From contig NZ_CP084222.1 in NCBI RefSeq assembly GCF_020268605.1, positions 124,001 to 188,000 of the forward strand: DNA of 64,000 nucleotides, in the 5' to 3' direction. The position numbers and the translations under genes were made by a program. Below, piece by piece: positions 53,615 to 63,440 of the stretch. How positions within the stretch are numbered: position 1 is the stretch's first letter; each line of letters starts with the position of its first letter. The DNA is from Arsenophonus apicola. Lineage in GTDB: Bacteria; Pseudomonadota; Gammaproteobacteria; Enterobacterales; Enterobacteriaceae. A model generated the notes under the pieces. The model was not told where the DNA came from, searched no databases, and was given only the letters and a program-made list of their open reading frames with translations.

Positions 53615-54571
53615 ATGGCTGAGAAATTAACGACATATAAAGCGCCGGGGAAAAAAGGTGATCTTATTTTTGGTGCTCTCGTTAAGTTAGCTGCATTAAT
53701 TACACTATTAATGCTAAGTGGAATTATTATTTCTTTGATTATTGCATCGTGGCCGAGTATTGAAAAATTTGGTTTTTCTTTTCTTTGGTCAAAGGTTTGG
53801 GATGTCCCTGCTCAGGAATTTGGGGCATTAGTGACCATTTATGGCACGGTAGTAACGTCATTAATTGCCTTGATCATTGCGGTACCGGTCAGTTTTGGCA
53901 TTGCGCTATTCTTAACAGAATTATCACCAAATTGGTTAAAGCGACCGCTAGGAATTGCGATTGAACTATTGGCGGCCATCCCAAGTATTGTTTATGGCAT
54001 GTGGGGATTGTTTGTTTTTGCGCCGCTATTTGCCACTTATTTTCAAGAGCCTGTTGCTAACGTTTTGGCCGGAATACCAATTATAGGTGAATTATTTTCA
54101 GGCCCGGCTTTAGGTATCGGTATCTTAGCTGCCGGCGTGATCCTGGCAATTATGATTATTCCTTATATTGCTTCAGTAATGCGAGATGTTTTCGAGCAGA
54201 CGCCAGTTATGATGAAAGAATCCGCTTATGGTATTGGCTGTACGACTTGGGAAGTTATCTGGCATATCGTATTGCCTTATACGCGTAATGGCGTAATAGG
54301 TGGTGTAATGTTAGGGTTAGGACGAGCTTTAGGGGAAACGATGGCAGTCACTTTCATTATTGGTAATACTTATCAGTTAGATAGTTTTTCACTTTTTATG
54401 CCAGGAAATAGCATTACTTCCACGTTGGCAAATGAGTTTGCTGAAGCTGAAAGTGGATTACATACTGCTGCATTAATGGAGTTAGGCTTAATTTTATTTG
54501 TTATCACCTTTATCGTGCTTGCATTTTCTAAATTGATGATTATGCGTTTGGCCAAAAATGAAGGGCGCTAA
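53615..54571 (+). CDS. pstC: Phosphate ABC transporter permease PstC
   Basis: 318 residues (E. coli 319), six membrane spans. Seen: TIYGTVVTSLIALIIAVPVS, AAIPSIVYGMWGLFVFAPLF, and the ATPase-contacting EAA loop in KESAYGIGCTTWEVIWHIVL with GLGRALGETMAV. Forms the channel with PstA. Confidence 0.97.
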   Translation: MAEKLTTYKAPGKKGDLIFGALVKLAALITLLMLSGIIISLIIASWPSIEKFGFSFLWSKVWDVPAQEFGALVTIYGTVVTSLIALIIAVPVSFGIALFLTELSPNWLKRPLGIAIELLAAIPSIVYGMWGLFVFAPLFATYFQEPVANVLAGIPIIGELFSGPALGIGILAAGVILAIMIIPYIASVMRDVFEQTPVMMKESAYGIGCTTWEVIWHIVLPYTRNGVIGGVMLGLGRALGETMAVTFIIGNTYQLDSFSLFMPGNSITSTLANEFAEAESGLHTAALMELGLILFVITFIVLAFSKLMIMRLAKNEGR

Positions 54572-54572
54572 C

Positions 54573-55457
54573 ATGTTGACGACAGATACAACAAAAACTA
54601 TCGATATTAAACAACGTCAACGCCGTCAGGCATGGCGAAGACAAAAAAATCGGATTGCACTATTGCTCTCGATGATCACAATGGCATTTGGTCTGTTTTG
54701 GTTAATTTGGATCTTATTTACAACTTTAACCAAAGGAGTAGAAGGCATGTCCTGGAATTTATTTACTGAAATGACGCCGCCGCCAAATTCTACCGGTGGG
54801 GGATTAGCCAATGCTATTGTAGGTAGTGGTTTGTTGATTTTATGGGCAACGGTGCTAGGCACACCACTTGGCATTATGGCTGGTATTTATTTAGCCGAAT
54901 ATGGGCGTCGTTCTTGGCTGGCGGAAATTATTCGTTTCATTAATGATATTTTGCTTTCTGCGCCATCAATTGTGGTTGGATTATTCGTTTATATGATTGT
55001 TGTTACCAGAATGCAGCATTTTTCTGGTTGGGCTGGTGTTATTGCTCTGGCATTGTTACAGATCCCAATTGTTATTCGAACCACGGAAAATATGCTAAAA
55101 CTTGTGCCAGATAATTTGCGTGAGGCGGCTTATGCTTTAGGCGCACCAAAATGGAAAATGATTTTATCCATTACCTTAAAAGCGTCTGTCTCAGGAATTA
55201 TTACCGGAGTATTACTTGCCATTGCGAGAATTGCCGGTGAAACAGCGCCTTTATTGTTTACTTCACTTTCTAATCAATTCTGGAGTACCGACCTCAGCGA
55301 ACCGATTGCTAATCTTCCAGTAACCATATTTAAATTTGCAATGAGTCCATTTTCAGAATGGCAGCAATTAGCTTGGGCAGGTGTTTTATTGATCACTTTA
55401 TGTGTATTGTTAATCAATATTTTAGCGCGTGTATTATTTGCCAAGAAAAAATATTAG
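54573..55457 (+). CDS. pstA: Phosphate ABC transporter permease PstA
   Basis: 294 residues from the ATG at 54573, with AAGGG seven bases upstream; the ATG at 54558 is also in frame but inside pstC. Six spans. Seen: EMTPPPNSTGGGLANAIVGS, GIMAGIYLAEYGRRSWLAEI, RFINDILLSAPSIVVGLF, the EAA-type loop EAAYALGAPKWKMILSITL and ARIAGETAPLLFTSLSNQFW. Partner of PstC. Confidence 0.97.
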   Translation: MLTTDTTKTIDIKQRQRRQAWRRQKNRIALLLSMITMAFGLFWLIWILFTTLTKGVEGMSWNLFTEMTPPPNSTGGGLANAIVGSGLLILWATVLGTPLGIMAGIYLAEYGRRSWLAEIIRFINDILLSAPSIVVGLFVYMIVVTRMQHFSGWAGVIALALLQIPIVIRTTENMLKLVPDNLREAAYALGAPKWKMILSITLKASVSGIITGVLLAIARIAGETAPLLFTSLSNQFWSTDLSEPIANLPVTIFKFAMSPFSEWQQLAWAGVLLITLCVLLINILARVLFAKKKY

Positions 55458-55495
55458 TTCTTTAGTAATAGATGACAAATTTAAGAGATTAATTG

Positions 55496-56272
55496 ATGAT
55501 TAAAGTAAACGATAGGGTAGGAAGTAAAATTCAAGTTCGTGACTTGAACTTCTACTATGGTAAATTTCATGCGCTAAAAAACATTTCGTTAAATATTGCA
55601 GAGAATAAAGTCACGGCTTTTATTGGCCCTTCAGGCTGTGGTAAATCTACCCTTTTACGTACATTTAATAAGATGTATGAACTCTACACTGAACAGCATG
55701 CAGAAGGTGAAATTTTGCTGGATGGCACCAATATTTTGACCGATGAACAAGATATTGCCTTATTGCGCGCCAGAGTAGGTATGGTTTTTCAAAAACCTAC
55801 GCCATTTCCGATGTCAATCTATGACAATATTGCTTTTGGAGTGCGTTTATTTGAGAAACTTTCTCGCGTTGAAATGGATGAACGTGTTCAATGGGCGTTA
55901 ACTAAAGCCGCCCTTTGGGATGAAACGAAAGATAAACTTTCGCATAGTGGCTATAGTTTATCAGGCGGCCAGCAGCAGCGGTTGTGTATTGCTCGTGGTA
56001 TTGCGATCCGGCCAGAAATCTTGTTATTAGATGAGCCTTGTTCAGCACTTGATCCTATCTCAACAGGACGCATTGAAGAGTTAATAAGTGAACTGAAATC
56101 TGAGTATACCGTGGTAATGGTTACTCATAATATGCAGCAGGCAGCACGTTGCTCCGACTACACAGCATTTATGTATTTAGGTGAATTGATGGAATTTAAT
56201 GATACAGATACTTTGTTTACTACACCTACAGTAAAACAGACTGAAGATTATATTACTGGCCGCTACGGTTGA
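55496..56272 (+). CDS. pstB: Phosphate ABC transporter ATP-binding protein PstB
   Basis: 258 residues from the ATG at 55496 (E. coli 257); a TTG one codon earlier is in frame. Walker A GPSGCGKST, Q loop VFQKPTPFPM, signature SLSGGQQQRLCIARGIA, Walker B ILLLDEPCSALD and switch His in VTHNMQQAAR. Drives PstCA uptake of phosphate. Confidence 0.97.
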   Translation: MIKVNDRVGSKIQVRDLNFYYGKFHALKNISLNIAENKVTAFIGPSGCGKSTLLRTFNKMYELYTEQHAEGEILLDGTNILTDEQDIALLRARVGMVFQKPTPFPMSIYDNIAFGVRLFEKLSRVEMDERVQWALTKAALWDETKDKLSHSGYSLSGGQQQRLCIARGIAIRPEILLLDEPCSALDPISTGRIEELISELKSEYTVVMVTHNMQQAARCSDYTAFMYLGELMEFNDTDTLFTTPTVKQTEDYITGRYG

Positions 56273-56286
56273 TATAGGGTACTACC

Positions 56287-57006
56287 ATGGATAATTTAAA
56301 TTACAACAGACATATTTCCGGCCAGTTTAATGCTGAGTTGGAGCATATTCGTACTGAATTAATGAAAATGGGTGGATTGGTAGAAGAACAACTAAAAAAT
56401 GCCATTGAAGCTTTACATAACCAAGATCAGGATTTGGCAAAAAAAGTGATAGAGGACGATCAAAAAGTCAATATGATGGAGGTGGCGATTGATGAGGCAT
56501 GTGTGCGCATTATTGCTAAGCGGCAGCCTACTGCCAGTGATTTACGTTTAATTATGGCAATTTCGAAAACCATTGCAGAACTTGAACGGATTGGTGATGT
56601 GGCTGATAAGATTTGTGAGGTTGCATTGGAGAAGTTTTCTGAGCAACATCAATCGCTTCTTGTCAGTCTGGAAGCGCTAGGTGGACATACTATTCAAATG
56701 TTACATAATGTGTTGGATGCGTTTGCTCGGATGGATTTGGATGCAGCAATTGGGGTTTATCTGGAAGATAAAAAAGTTGATGAAGAGTATGAAGGTATTG
56801 TTCGCCAACTCATGACTTATATGATGGAAGATCCTCGCACCATACCTAGTGTATTAACAGCGCTGTTTTGCGCGCGTTCTATTGAGCGAATAGGTGATCG
56901 GTGCCAAAATATTTGTGAATTTATTTTCTATTATTCAAAAGGGCAAGATTTTCGTCACTTAGGTGGGGATTTTGTGGAAAAAATGTTGACTAAGGGTAGT
57001 CATTAA
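56287..57006 (+). CDS. phoU: Phosphate-signalling regulator PhoU
   Basis: 239 residues (E. coli 241). Two three-helix bundles with the metal-binding ERIGDVADKICE and ERIGDRCQNICEF repeats. It links the Pst transporter to PhoR and turns the Pho response off when phosphate is plentiful. Last gene of pstSCAB-phoU; no clear terminator follows. Confidence 0.97.
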   Translation: MDNLNYNRHISGQFNAELEHIRTELMKMGGLVEEQLKNAIEALHNQDQDLAKKVIEDDQKVNMMEVAIDEACVRIIAKRQPTASDLRLIMAISKTIAELERIGDVADKICEVALEKFSEQHQSLLVSLEALGGHTIQMLHNVLDAFARMDLDAAIGVYLEDKKVDEEYEGIVRQLMTYMMEDPRTIPSVLTALFCARSIERIGDRCQNICEFIFYYSKGQDFRHLGGDFVEKMLTKGSH

Positions 57007-57165
57007 CAGACCGTTTGCAGTAAATCATTCAATGATTATTTTCAGCTTATGGTTATTCTGTTTTGGAATAAATATAGACTTTTATATTATTTCCTGTTCT
57101 AACAGTGAATTGATAATTTGATTTGAATAAATATACAAAAATTGACAGTAAAGGGTAATAGTGAA

Positions 57166-57990
57166 ATGAAATCCAATCTTATTGCAACTTTATTATCTGT
57201 CTCATTAGCCTTGGTCTCAGGGCTGGCGATAGCAGATAAATTGGAAAGTATCAAAAAATCTGGTGTGATCAGTATTGCTGTTTTTGATAGTAATCCACCT
57301 TTTGGTTTTATTGATGCTAAAACTAAAAAATTGGTGGGTTATGACATTGATATTGCTGAAGCGATTGCTAATGATTTTGGTGTTAAATTAGTATTACGTC
57401 CTACTAATCCAGCCAATCGAATACCTCTATTAACAGGAGGTAAGGTGGATCTGATTGGTGCTAACTTTACTATTACCAATGAACGCGCTAAACAAGTTGA
57501 TTTTTCAATTCCTGATTTTGCCACTGGACAGAAGTTTATCGCACGTATTAAGGTATTAAAAACGGCTGATGACATTATTCCTTTACGTATCGGCGCGGAT
57601 AAAGGAACAGTGCAGGAAATCACCCTACGTGAACGCTATCCTAATACTAAAGTAATATCTTACGATGATACGCCGCTTGCTTTTGCTGCATTACGAAATG
57701 GCAATGTACAAGCTATAACTCAAGATGACGCCAAACTTGTTGGTTTATTGGGGAATTTACCGGCCAAAGTGAAAGCAGATTATGAGATCTCACCTTTTAG
57801 TCTTACGCGTGAATATCAGGCATTAGCAGCCGCTAAAGGTGAAACGAATTTAATCAATGCAGTAAATAATACTTTATTAAAATTAGAAAAAAGTGGTCAG
57901 GCAGAAATAATTTATAATCGTTGGTTTGGCCCAGATACTAAAGCAGCACTACCACGTGGTGATTTTAAATTTGCACCATTAGAAAAATAA
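57166..57990 (+). CDS. Polar amino acid ABC transporter, substrate-binding protein
   Basis: 274 residues from the ATG at 57166 with AAAGGG upstream; the earlier TTG at 57142 is unlikely. Signal peptide to about residue 23 (LLSVSLALVSGLAIA), then a family 3 solute-binding fold: GVISIAVFDSNPPFGFID, LVGYDIDIAEAIANDFGV, RIPLLTGGKVDLIGANFTIT, RAKQVDFSIPDF. Arg and Asp at typical amino-acid-binding positions suggest a polar or acidic amino acid. Two permease genes follow, but no ATPase. Confidence 0.88.
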   Translation: MKSNLIATLLSVSLALVSGLAIADKLESIKKSGVISIAVFDSNPPFGFIDAKTKKLVGYDIDIAEAIANDFGVKLVLRPTNPANRIPLLTGGKVDLIGANFTITNERAKQVDFSIPDFATGQKFIARIKVLKTADDIIPLRIGADKGTVQEITLRERYPNTKVISYDDTPLAFAALRNGNVQAITQDDAKLVGLLGNLPAKVKADYEISPFSLTREYQALAAAKGETNLINAVNNTLLKLEKSGQAEIIYNRWFGPDTKAALPRGDFKFAPLEK

Positions 57991-58050
57991 ATAATATTAT
58001 TTTTATAAAAATACCTAAATGAGTCCCTTTATCATAAATAGGTTATATCA

Positions 58051-58788
58051 ATGTTTGAATACTTTTTCTCTACCCAGCTATTAGCACCCGAGTATCTTTA
58101 TTGGATTTGGCAGGGCTTAGTCATTACTATTTGGATCTCGTTTTGTGCCATAGTTTTCTCATCCCTGTTAGGATTTGTTGTCGTTGCTGCTAGAGATAGC
58201 CAGGTCATTTTTTTGCGTTGGTTGGCAATGATTTATATCTCACTATTTCGTAATACCCCATTATTAATACAGCTTTTTTTTTGGTACTTCGCTGTTGGAG
58301 GAATATTACCGGAATCAGTTATGCAATGGCTAAATACACCACATCAGCTCACTATTCTCGGTATTCAGCTAGCATGGCCATCATTTGAGTTTTTGGCCGG
58401 TGTGATTGGGTTAATCCTCTACTCTACTCCTTTTATTGCTGAAGAAATAAGAGCTGGTATTTATGGTGTAAGACAAGGGCAAAAATTTGCTGCCTTAGCA
58501 TTAGGTTTATCAGGCTGGCAAGCCATGCGTTATGTTGTTTTGCCCCAAGCGTTAAAAATCGCAATGCCGCCTTTGTTGGGACAGTATATGAATATCGTGA
58601 AAAATTCTTCCCTGACCATGGCAATTGGTGTTGCTGAACTTTCTTATGTTTCTCGTCAGATTGAAAGTCAAAGTTTACAAACCTTTGCAGCATTTGGCGT
58701 GGCGACAATCCTTTATATCGCCATTATTGCTGTGATGGAAGCCTGGGGACAATGGCGTCAGCAACGTCTATTAATTAAGGGACATTAG
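58051..58788 (+). CDS. Polar amino acid ABC transporter permease (HisM/GltJ-like)
   Basis: 245 residues, about five membrane spans. Seen: GLVITIWISFCAIVFSSLLG, ISLFRNTPLLIQLFFWYFAV, TPFIAEEIRAGIYGVRQGQK and the ATPase-contact loop AALALGLSGWQAMRYVVLPQ. First of two permease subunits; the stop is one base before the next start. Confidence 0.9.
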   Translation: MFEYFFSTQLLAPEYLYWIWQGLVITIWISFCAIVFSSLLGFVVVAARDSQVIFLRWLAMIYISLFRNTPLLIQLFFWYFAVGGILPESVMQWLNTPHQLTILGIQLAWPSFEFLAGVIGLILYSTPFIAEEIRAGIYGVRQGQKFAALALGLSGWQAMRYVVLPQALKIAMPPLLGQYMNIVKNSSLTMAIGVAELSYVSRQIESQSLQTFAAFGVATILYIAIIAVMEAWGQWRQQRLLIKGH

Positions 58789-58789
58789 T

Positions 58790-59524
58790 ATGAATTTTGC
58801 AGTCATTGCCGACAATTGGCGCTATCTGTTATTTGGTACATTTCCTGATGGCCCTTTAGAAGGCGCAGCATTGACACTGTTAATAAGTTTATTAGCAGGA
58901 GGTATCTCTATTTTTCTTGGTATTGCTGGTGGAATTGCATTAGCGATGTTAAAAGGTTGGTGGTCAAATTTGCTGGCAGCTGTATTAGGTTTTTTCCGTG
59001 CTATACCTGTCATCATGTTAATTTTCTGGAGTTACTTTCTATTACCTATTTTATTAGGCACGGATATTCCTGAACTGGCGACTGTAGTTTGTGCATTAGC
59101 TTTGATCGCGTCAGCTTATTTGGCACATGGAGTGAAAGCAGGTATTTTGGCTATTGGCCAAGGACAGTGGCAAGCCGGAATGTCGTTAGGTTTTACTCGT
59201 TGGGCGGTATTATGGCATATTATACTGCCGCAAGCGTTACGGATGATGATCCCCTCATTTATTAATCAATGGATTGCATTAATTAAAGATACTTCATTGG
59301 CTTATATTGTCGGAGTGGCAGAACTATCATTTTTAGCAACTCAAGTGAATAATCGAGAAATGATTTATCCAATGGAGGTTTTTCTATTTGTTGCTCTAAT
59401 CTATTTTATTATGTGTTTTTCACTTGAGATGATCGCAAACCAATTCTTACTTCGTTTAGAAAAAAATCGGTCGTCACTGGCTCTATTGTCTGGCAAGCAA
59501 CTAAAACAGTTGGCTTGCCTCTAA
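58790..59524 (+). CDS. Polar amino acid ABC transporter permease (HisQ/GltK-like)
   Basis: 244 residues, about five spans. Seen: GAALTLLISLLAGGISIFLG, FRAIPVIMLIFWSYFLLPIL, YLAHGVKAGILAIGQGQWQA, MSLGFTRWAVLWHIILPQAL and INQWIALIKDTSLAYIVGVA. The pair would form the channel; the ATP-binding subunit normally encoded alongside is absent, and adeP follows after 248 bases. Confidence 0.9.
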   Translation: MNFAVIADNWRYLLFGTFPDGPLEGAALTLLISLLAGGISIFLGIAGGIALAMLKGWWSNLLAAVLGFFRAIPVIMLIFWSYFLLPILLGTDIPELATVVCALALIASAYLAHGVKAGILAIGQGQWQAGMSLGFTRWAVLWHIILPQALRMMIPSFINQWIALIKDTSLAYIVGVAELSFLATQVNNREMIYPMEVFLFVALIYFIMCFSLEMIANQFLLRLEKNRSSLALLSGKQLKQLACL

Positions 59525-59772
59525 TATCCACTATTTTATGTTGTGGCTCATTCAGAATAGATGAAAGCTTGGCCACCAGGGGTGATTTATTTGTTGGAGT
59601 TTCTGCTACCCTCTTTTGATTCGGCTAAGCTTTATTTTCAGAGTGATTATTGAGTTGAATACTCATTCGCATCATTATGTCAGATAATTGTTTTTCTTTT
59701 TTCTATTTTATAATTAACTAATTGAATTAGTTTTATTGTAGGATAGAGCAAAAACCCTTTTTTTATTAGGCT

Positions 59773-61107
59773 ATGTATATGAACAAAACAGATCCGATCA
59801 GACAACAGAGTCTGCTTCAGCGCATGTTTAAATTACAAGAACATGGCACCACAGTTCGAACAGAAATCATCGCCGGATTGACGACGTTTTTGACAATGGT
59901 TTATATCGTTTTTGTTAATCCGCAAATTCTATCAATGGCAGGAATGGATATTAAAGCTGTTTTTGTCACTACCTGTCTAGTTGCGGCATTAGGTAGTATT
60001 ATGATGGGGATCGTGGCCAATTTACCGGTAGCTGTGGCTCCTGCGATGGGATTAAATGCCTTTTTTGCTTTTGTCGTTGTTGGTGCTATGGGGTATTCCT
60101 GGCAAGTGGCAATGGGTGCAATCTTCTGGGGAGCTGTTGGTTTATTTCTCTTAACGCTTTTTCATATTCGTTACTGGATTATTGCGCATATCCCCTTAAG
60201 CTTACGGGTTGGTATCACTAGCGGTATTGGTTTATTTATTGCCCTGATGGGATTGAAAAATGCGGGCATTATTGTTGCTAATCCGGATACCCTAGTAGCA
60301 ATTGGTAATTTTTCCCAATCTAATGTGTTATTGGGGATCTTAGGATTTTTTATCATTGCCGTGTTAGCCGCTCGTCATATTCATGCTGCAGTCCTTGTAT
60401 CTATTGTGATCACCACGATTATTGGCATGATTATTGGGGATGTCCAATATAATGGTTTTTTTGCGTTACCACCTAGCATCATGACGGTTGTAGGACATGT
60501 CGATATGATTGGCTCATTAGATATTGCTTTGTCTGGTGTTATTTTCTCTTTCATGCTAATTAATCTTTTTGATTCTTCCGGAACTTTAATCGGTGTTACC
60601 GATAAAGCGGGTTTAGCTGATAAGACGGGTAAATTCCCACAGATGAAACAAGCGCTTTATGTTGATAGTTTAAGCTCAGTCGCGGGTAGCGCAATGGGAA
60701 CATCTTCAGTCACCGCCTATATTGAAAGTAGTTCTGGGGTAGCGATAGGTGGACGTACAGGATTAACCGCGATTGTGGTTGGCTTGCTATTTTTATTAAC
60801 CATTTTTATTTCACCGTTAGCTAGTATGGTGCCCGCATATGCGACAGCTGGCGCACTAATTTATGTTGGTGTTTTGATGACATCAAGTCTAACGCGTGTT
60901 AAGTGGCATGATTTAACCGAGTCAGTGCCCGCTTTTATCACAGCTGTTATGATGCCTTTTAGTTTTTCAATCACTGAAGGTATCGCATTAGGTTTTATTG
61001 CTTATTGTGTAATGAAAATAGGGACAGGACGCTGGCGTGAGATTGGTTCGGCAGTCGTTATTGTGGCGCTATTATTCATTGCAAAAATTATTTTGGTTGA
61101 TGCTTAA
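59773..61107 (+). CDS. adeP: Adenine permease, NCS2/AzgA family
   Basis: 444 residues (E. coli AdeP/YieG 445) with about 13 or 14 membrane segments. Reads closely with AdeP: EHGTTVRTEIIAGLTTFLTM, VAPAMGLNAFFAFVVV, ISGIGLFIALMGLKNAGIIV-like segment, MTVVGHVDMIGSLDIALSGV, LFDSSGTLIGVTDKAGLADK, GTSSVTAYIESSSGVAIGGR and PFSFSITEGIALGFIAYCVM. Proton-driven adenine uptake in the inner membrane. Confidence 0.93.
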   Translation: MYMNKTDPIRQQSLLQRMFKLQEHGTTVRTEIIAGLTTFLTMVYIVFVNPQILSMAGMDIKAVFVTTCLVAALGSIMMGIVANLPVAVAPAMGLNAFFAFVVVGAMGYSWQVAMGAIFWGAVGLFLLTLFHIRYWIIAHIPLSLRVGITSGIGLFIALMGLKNAGIIVANPDTLVAIGNFSQSNVLLGILGFFIIAVLAARHIHAAVLVSIVITTIIGMIIGDVQYNGFFALPPSIMTVVGHVDMIGSLDIALSGVIFSFMLINLFDSSGTLIGVTDKAGLADKTGKFPQMKQALYVDSLSSVAGSAMGTSSVTAYIESSSGVAIGGRTGLTAIVVGLLFLLTIFISPLASMVPAYATAGALIYVGVLMTSSLTRVKWHDLTESVPAFITAVMMPFSFSITEGIALGFIAYCVMKIGTGRWREIGSAVVIVALLFIAKIILVDA

Positions 61108-61275
61108 TAGCATTAATACATTAACTAAATAATGAATTTATTTAAATCACTTCGATAACAATTTTATCAAATTTTTTATTTATTCTAATTTTACTGTAGC
61201 TAGTATAAGTCATCTATATATCATATTATTGTGTTAAATAGAGTATTGAAAATCCGCAATGAGAGAAAATTAGTT

Positions 61276-61791
61276 ATGTCTGGGCACAAGAAAAAACCTG
61301 CTGTAAAAGCAGCAAATAAAATGAAAAAAAATCGTGAATCGCTAAATTTAGCCAGTCGTGAACGAAAAAAACAGAAAAAAAAGCGTGGCCACGTAGCAGG
61401 TAGCCGTTATCAAAATAGAACTGACGCCCAAAATAACAATTGTTTGTTGATGGAGAAAGATCCTCGTATAGGCAGTAAGAAACCGATAGCACTAGTGATT
61501 GATGCTAAAGAAGAAAAAGATTTAAATATCACCAAGCCAAAAACAAACAAGATAGAAAAATCAATATTATCACCAGAAGAAGAGTTGGCATTATTGGAAA
61601 ATGATGAACGTTTAGCCACGTTATTAACTCATCTTGAAGAAGGTAAAACATTAGCTAAAGAGGAAATGGCTTATGTGGATAAACAACTGGAGCGAATTGA
61701 TTGCTTGTTGAAAATAGTTGGTATTGAGCTTGATGACGAAGAAGAAGATGATAAATCGGATGACATTATGCGGCTTTTGAAAGGGAAGTAA
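61276..61791 (+). CDS. yihI: Der GTPase-activating protein YihI
   Basis: 171 residues from the ATG at 61276 (E. coli 169); a longer frame from 61231 is open. N-terminal very basic tail (SGHKKKPAVKAANKMKKN, RERKKQKKKRGHVAGSRYQN), then DPRIGSKKPIALV and the acidic C-terminal ILSPEEELALLENDERLATL, YVDKQLERIDCLLKIVGIEL, ending in a Glu/Asp stretch. Stimulates Der GTPase in 50S assembly. In E. coli it also precedes hemN. Confidence 0.92.
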   Translation: MSGHKKKPAVKAANKMKKNRESLNLASRERKKQKKKRGHVAGSRYQNRTDAQNNNCLLMEKDPRIGSKKPIALVIDAKEEKDLNITKPKTNKIEKSILSPEEELALLENDERLATLLTHLEEGKTLAKEEMAYVDKQLERIDCLLKIVGIELDDEEEDDKSDDIMRLLKGK

Positions 61792-62021
61792 GCATTGTTT
61801 ATTCCATAATTATTTAATCGTAAAAATGTGTGTTATTACCTTATAAAATAGTAATATTGGCTGCTGTTAAATCATAAATAACTTATCAGTCACTATTTTT
61901 GCTGAATGTATTATTTACAGCAAATTAAGATAATTTTTTTATCGCTTAAGATGGTAGTAATAAATAGAGTAATGTGAGTTTGGCTATAAGACAGGAGATA
62001 GCCATATTGAAGGATAAAAAA

Positions 62022-63395
62022 ATGTCAGAGCAGAGTATTATTTGGGATCTTTCCCTCATTCAAAAATATAACTATGCTGGGCCTAGGTATACCTCTTATC
62101 CTACTGCGTTAGAATTTAACCACAATTATAGTGATAGTGATTTTGCTATTGCCGCTAGTCGCTATCCTGACAGACCACTGTCTCTTTATGTACATATTCC
62201 GTTTTGTCATAAGCTGTGTTATTTCTGTGGTTGTAATAAGCTGGTGACTCGCCATAAACATAAAGCAGATAACTATCTGCTGGTTTTAGAAAAAGAGATC
62301 ATAAAACAAGCGAGATTATTTACCAACCGAACTGTGATCCAAATGCATTGGGGCGGGGGAACACCAACTTATTTGGATAAATCCCAGCTCAGTCAACTAA
62401 TGGCAATGTTAAAATCACACTTTGATTTTGCCGCTGATGCCGAAATATCAATTGAAATTGATCCGCGAGAAATAGAATTGCATGTTATTGATCATTTGCG
62501 GTGTGAGGGTTTTAACCGCCTGAGTATGGGCGTGCAGGATTTTAATAAACAGGTACAACATTTAGTTAACCGTCAGCAGGATGAAGCGTTTATTTTTGCT
62601 TTGATGCAACGTGCACGTGAGGTGGGGTTTAACTCTACCAGTATTGATTTAATTTATGGTTTACCTAAACAGACAGCGGAAACTTTTGCTTTTACTCTAG
62701 AGCGAGTATTGGCACTTTCGCCTGATCGTTTAAGTGTCTTTAATTATGCCCATATGCCTCATCTCTTTGCTGCACAACGCAAAATTAAAACCCAGGATCT
62801 ACCGACAGCAGAACAAAAACTGACTATTTTACAGCAAACGATTTTCACCTTGACACAAAATGGTTACCAATTTATTGGTATGGATCATTTTGCTAAACCT
62901 AACGACGAATTGGCTATTGCACAACGTAATGGCGTCTTGCATCGTAATTTTCAGGGCTATACTACCCAGCAAAACTGTGATCTACTGGGATTGGGCGTAT
63001 CAGCAATTAGCATGTTAGGTGACCATTATGCGCAAAATCAAAAAGATTTAAGCGCTTACTATCAGGCCATTGAAAATCATCAGCATGCATTATGCAAAGG
63101 TTTATCCTTAACACAGGATGATTGTATTCGGCGTGATGTGATCAAAACTTTAATCTGTAATTTCCAGCTGGTTTATAGTGATATTGAAGATCGCTATCAA
63201 ATTGATTTCAAGGATTATTTTTTTGCAGATTTACAGTTATTACAACCGATGATAGCAGATGGCTTAGTGATTGTTGGTCAAAGAGAACTACAAATTACTG
63301 CTAAAGGCCGATTACTGATCCGAAATATATGTATGTGTTTTGATATTTATTTGCGCAACCAAATGCGTCAACGTCAATTTTCACGAGTGATTTAG
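62022..63395 (+). CDS. hemN: Oxygen-independent coproporphyrinogen III oxidase
   Basis: 457 residues from the ATG at 62022 (same as E. coli), with AGGA seven bases upstream; the frame from 61974 is longer. Radical-SAM enzyme of haem synthesis under low oxygen. Seen: IQKYNYAGPRYTSYPTALEF, the cluster motif CHKLCYFCGCNKLVTRH, MHWGGGTPTYLDKSQL, ISIEIDPREIELHVIDHL, GFNRLSMGVQDFNKQVQHLV, and C-terminal GRLLIRNICMCFD. Convergent with glnG. Confidence 0.97.
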   Translation: MSEQSIIWDLSLIQKYNYAGPRYTSYPTALEFNHNYSDSDFAIAASRYPDRPLSLYVHIPFCHKLCYFCGCNKLVTRHKHKADNYLLVLEKEIIKQARLFTNRTVIQMHWGGGTPTYLDKSQLSQLMAMLKSHFDFAADAEISIEIDPREIELHVIDHLRCEGFNRLSMGVQDFNKQVQHLVNRQQDEAFIFALMQRAREVGFNSTSIDLIYGLPKQTAETFAFTLERVLALSPDRLSVFNYAHMPHLFAAQRKIKTQDLPTAEQKLTILQQTIFTLTQNGYQFIGMDHFAKPNDELAIAQRNGVLHRNFQGYTTQQNCDLLGLGVSAISMLGDHYAQNQKDLSAYYQAIENHQHALCKGLSLTQDDCIRRDVIKTLICNFQLVYSDIEDRYQIDFKDYFFADLQLLQPMIADGLVIVGQRELQITAKGRLLIRNICMCFDIYLRNQMRQRQFSRVI

Positions 63396-63440
63396 CAGGT
63401 TAAAGGGGATAGCATAGTTGTATATTGCAGCTCTTTTTTA

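Noticed and set aside
59525..59772. PurR-like site before adeP (GAGCAAAAACCCTTTT near 59746)
   Set aside because: Only one half resembles the PurR consensus and the dyad is absent.
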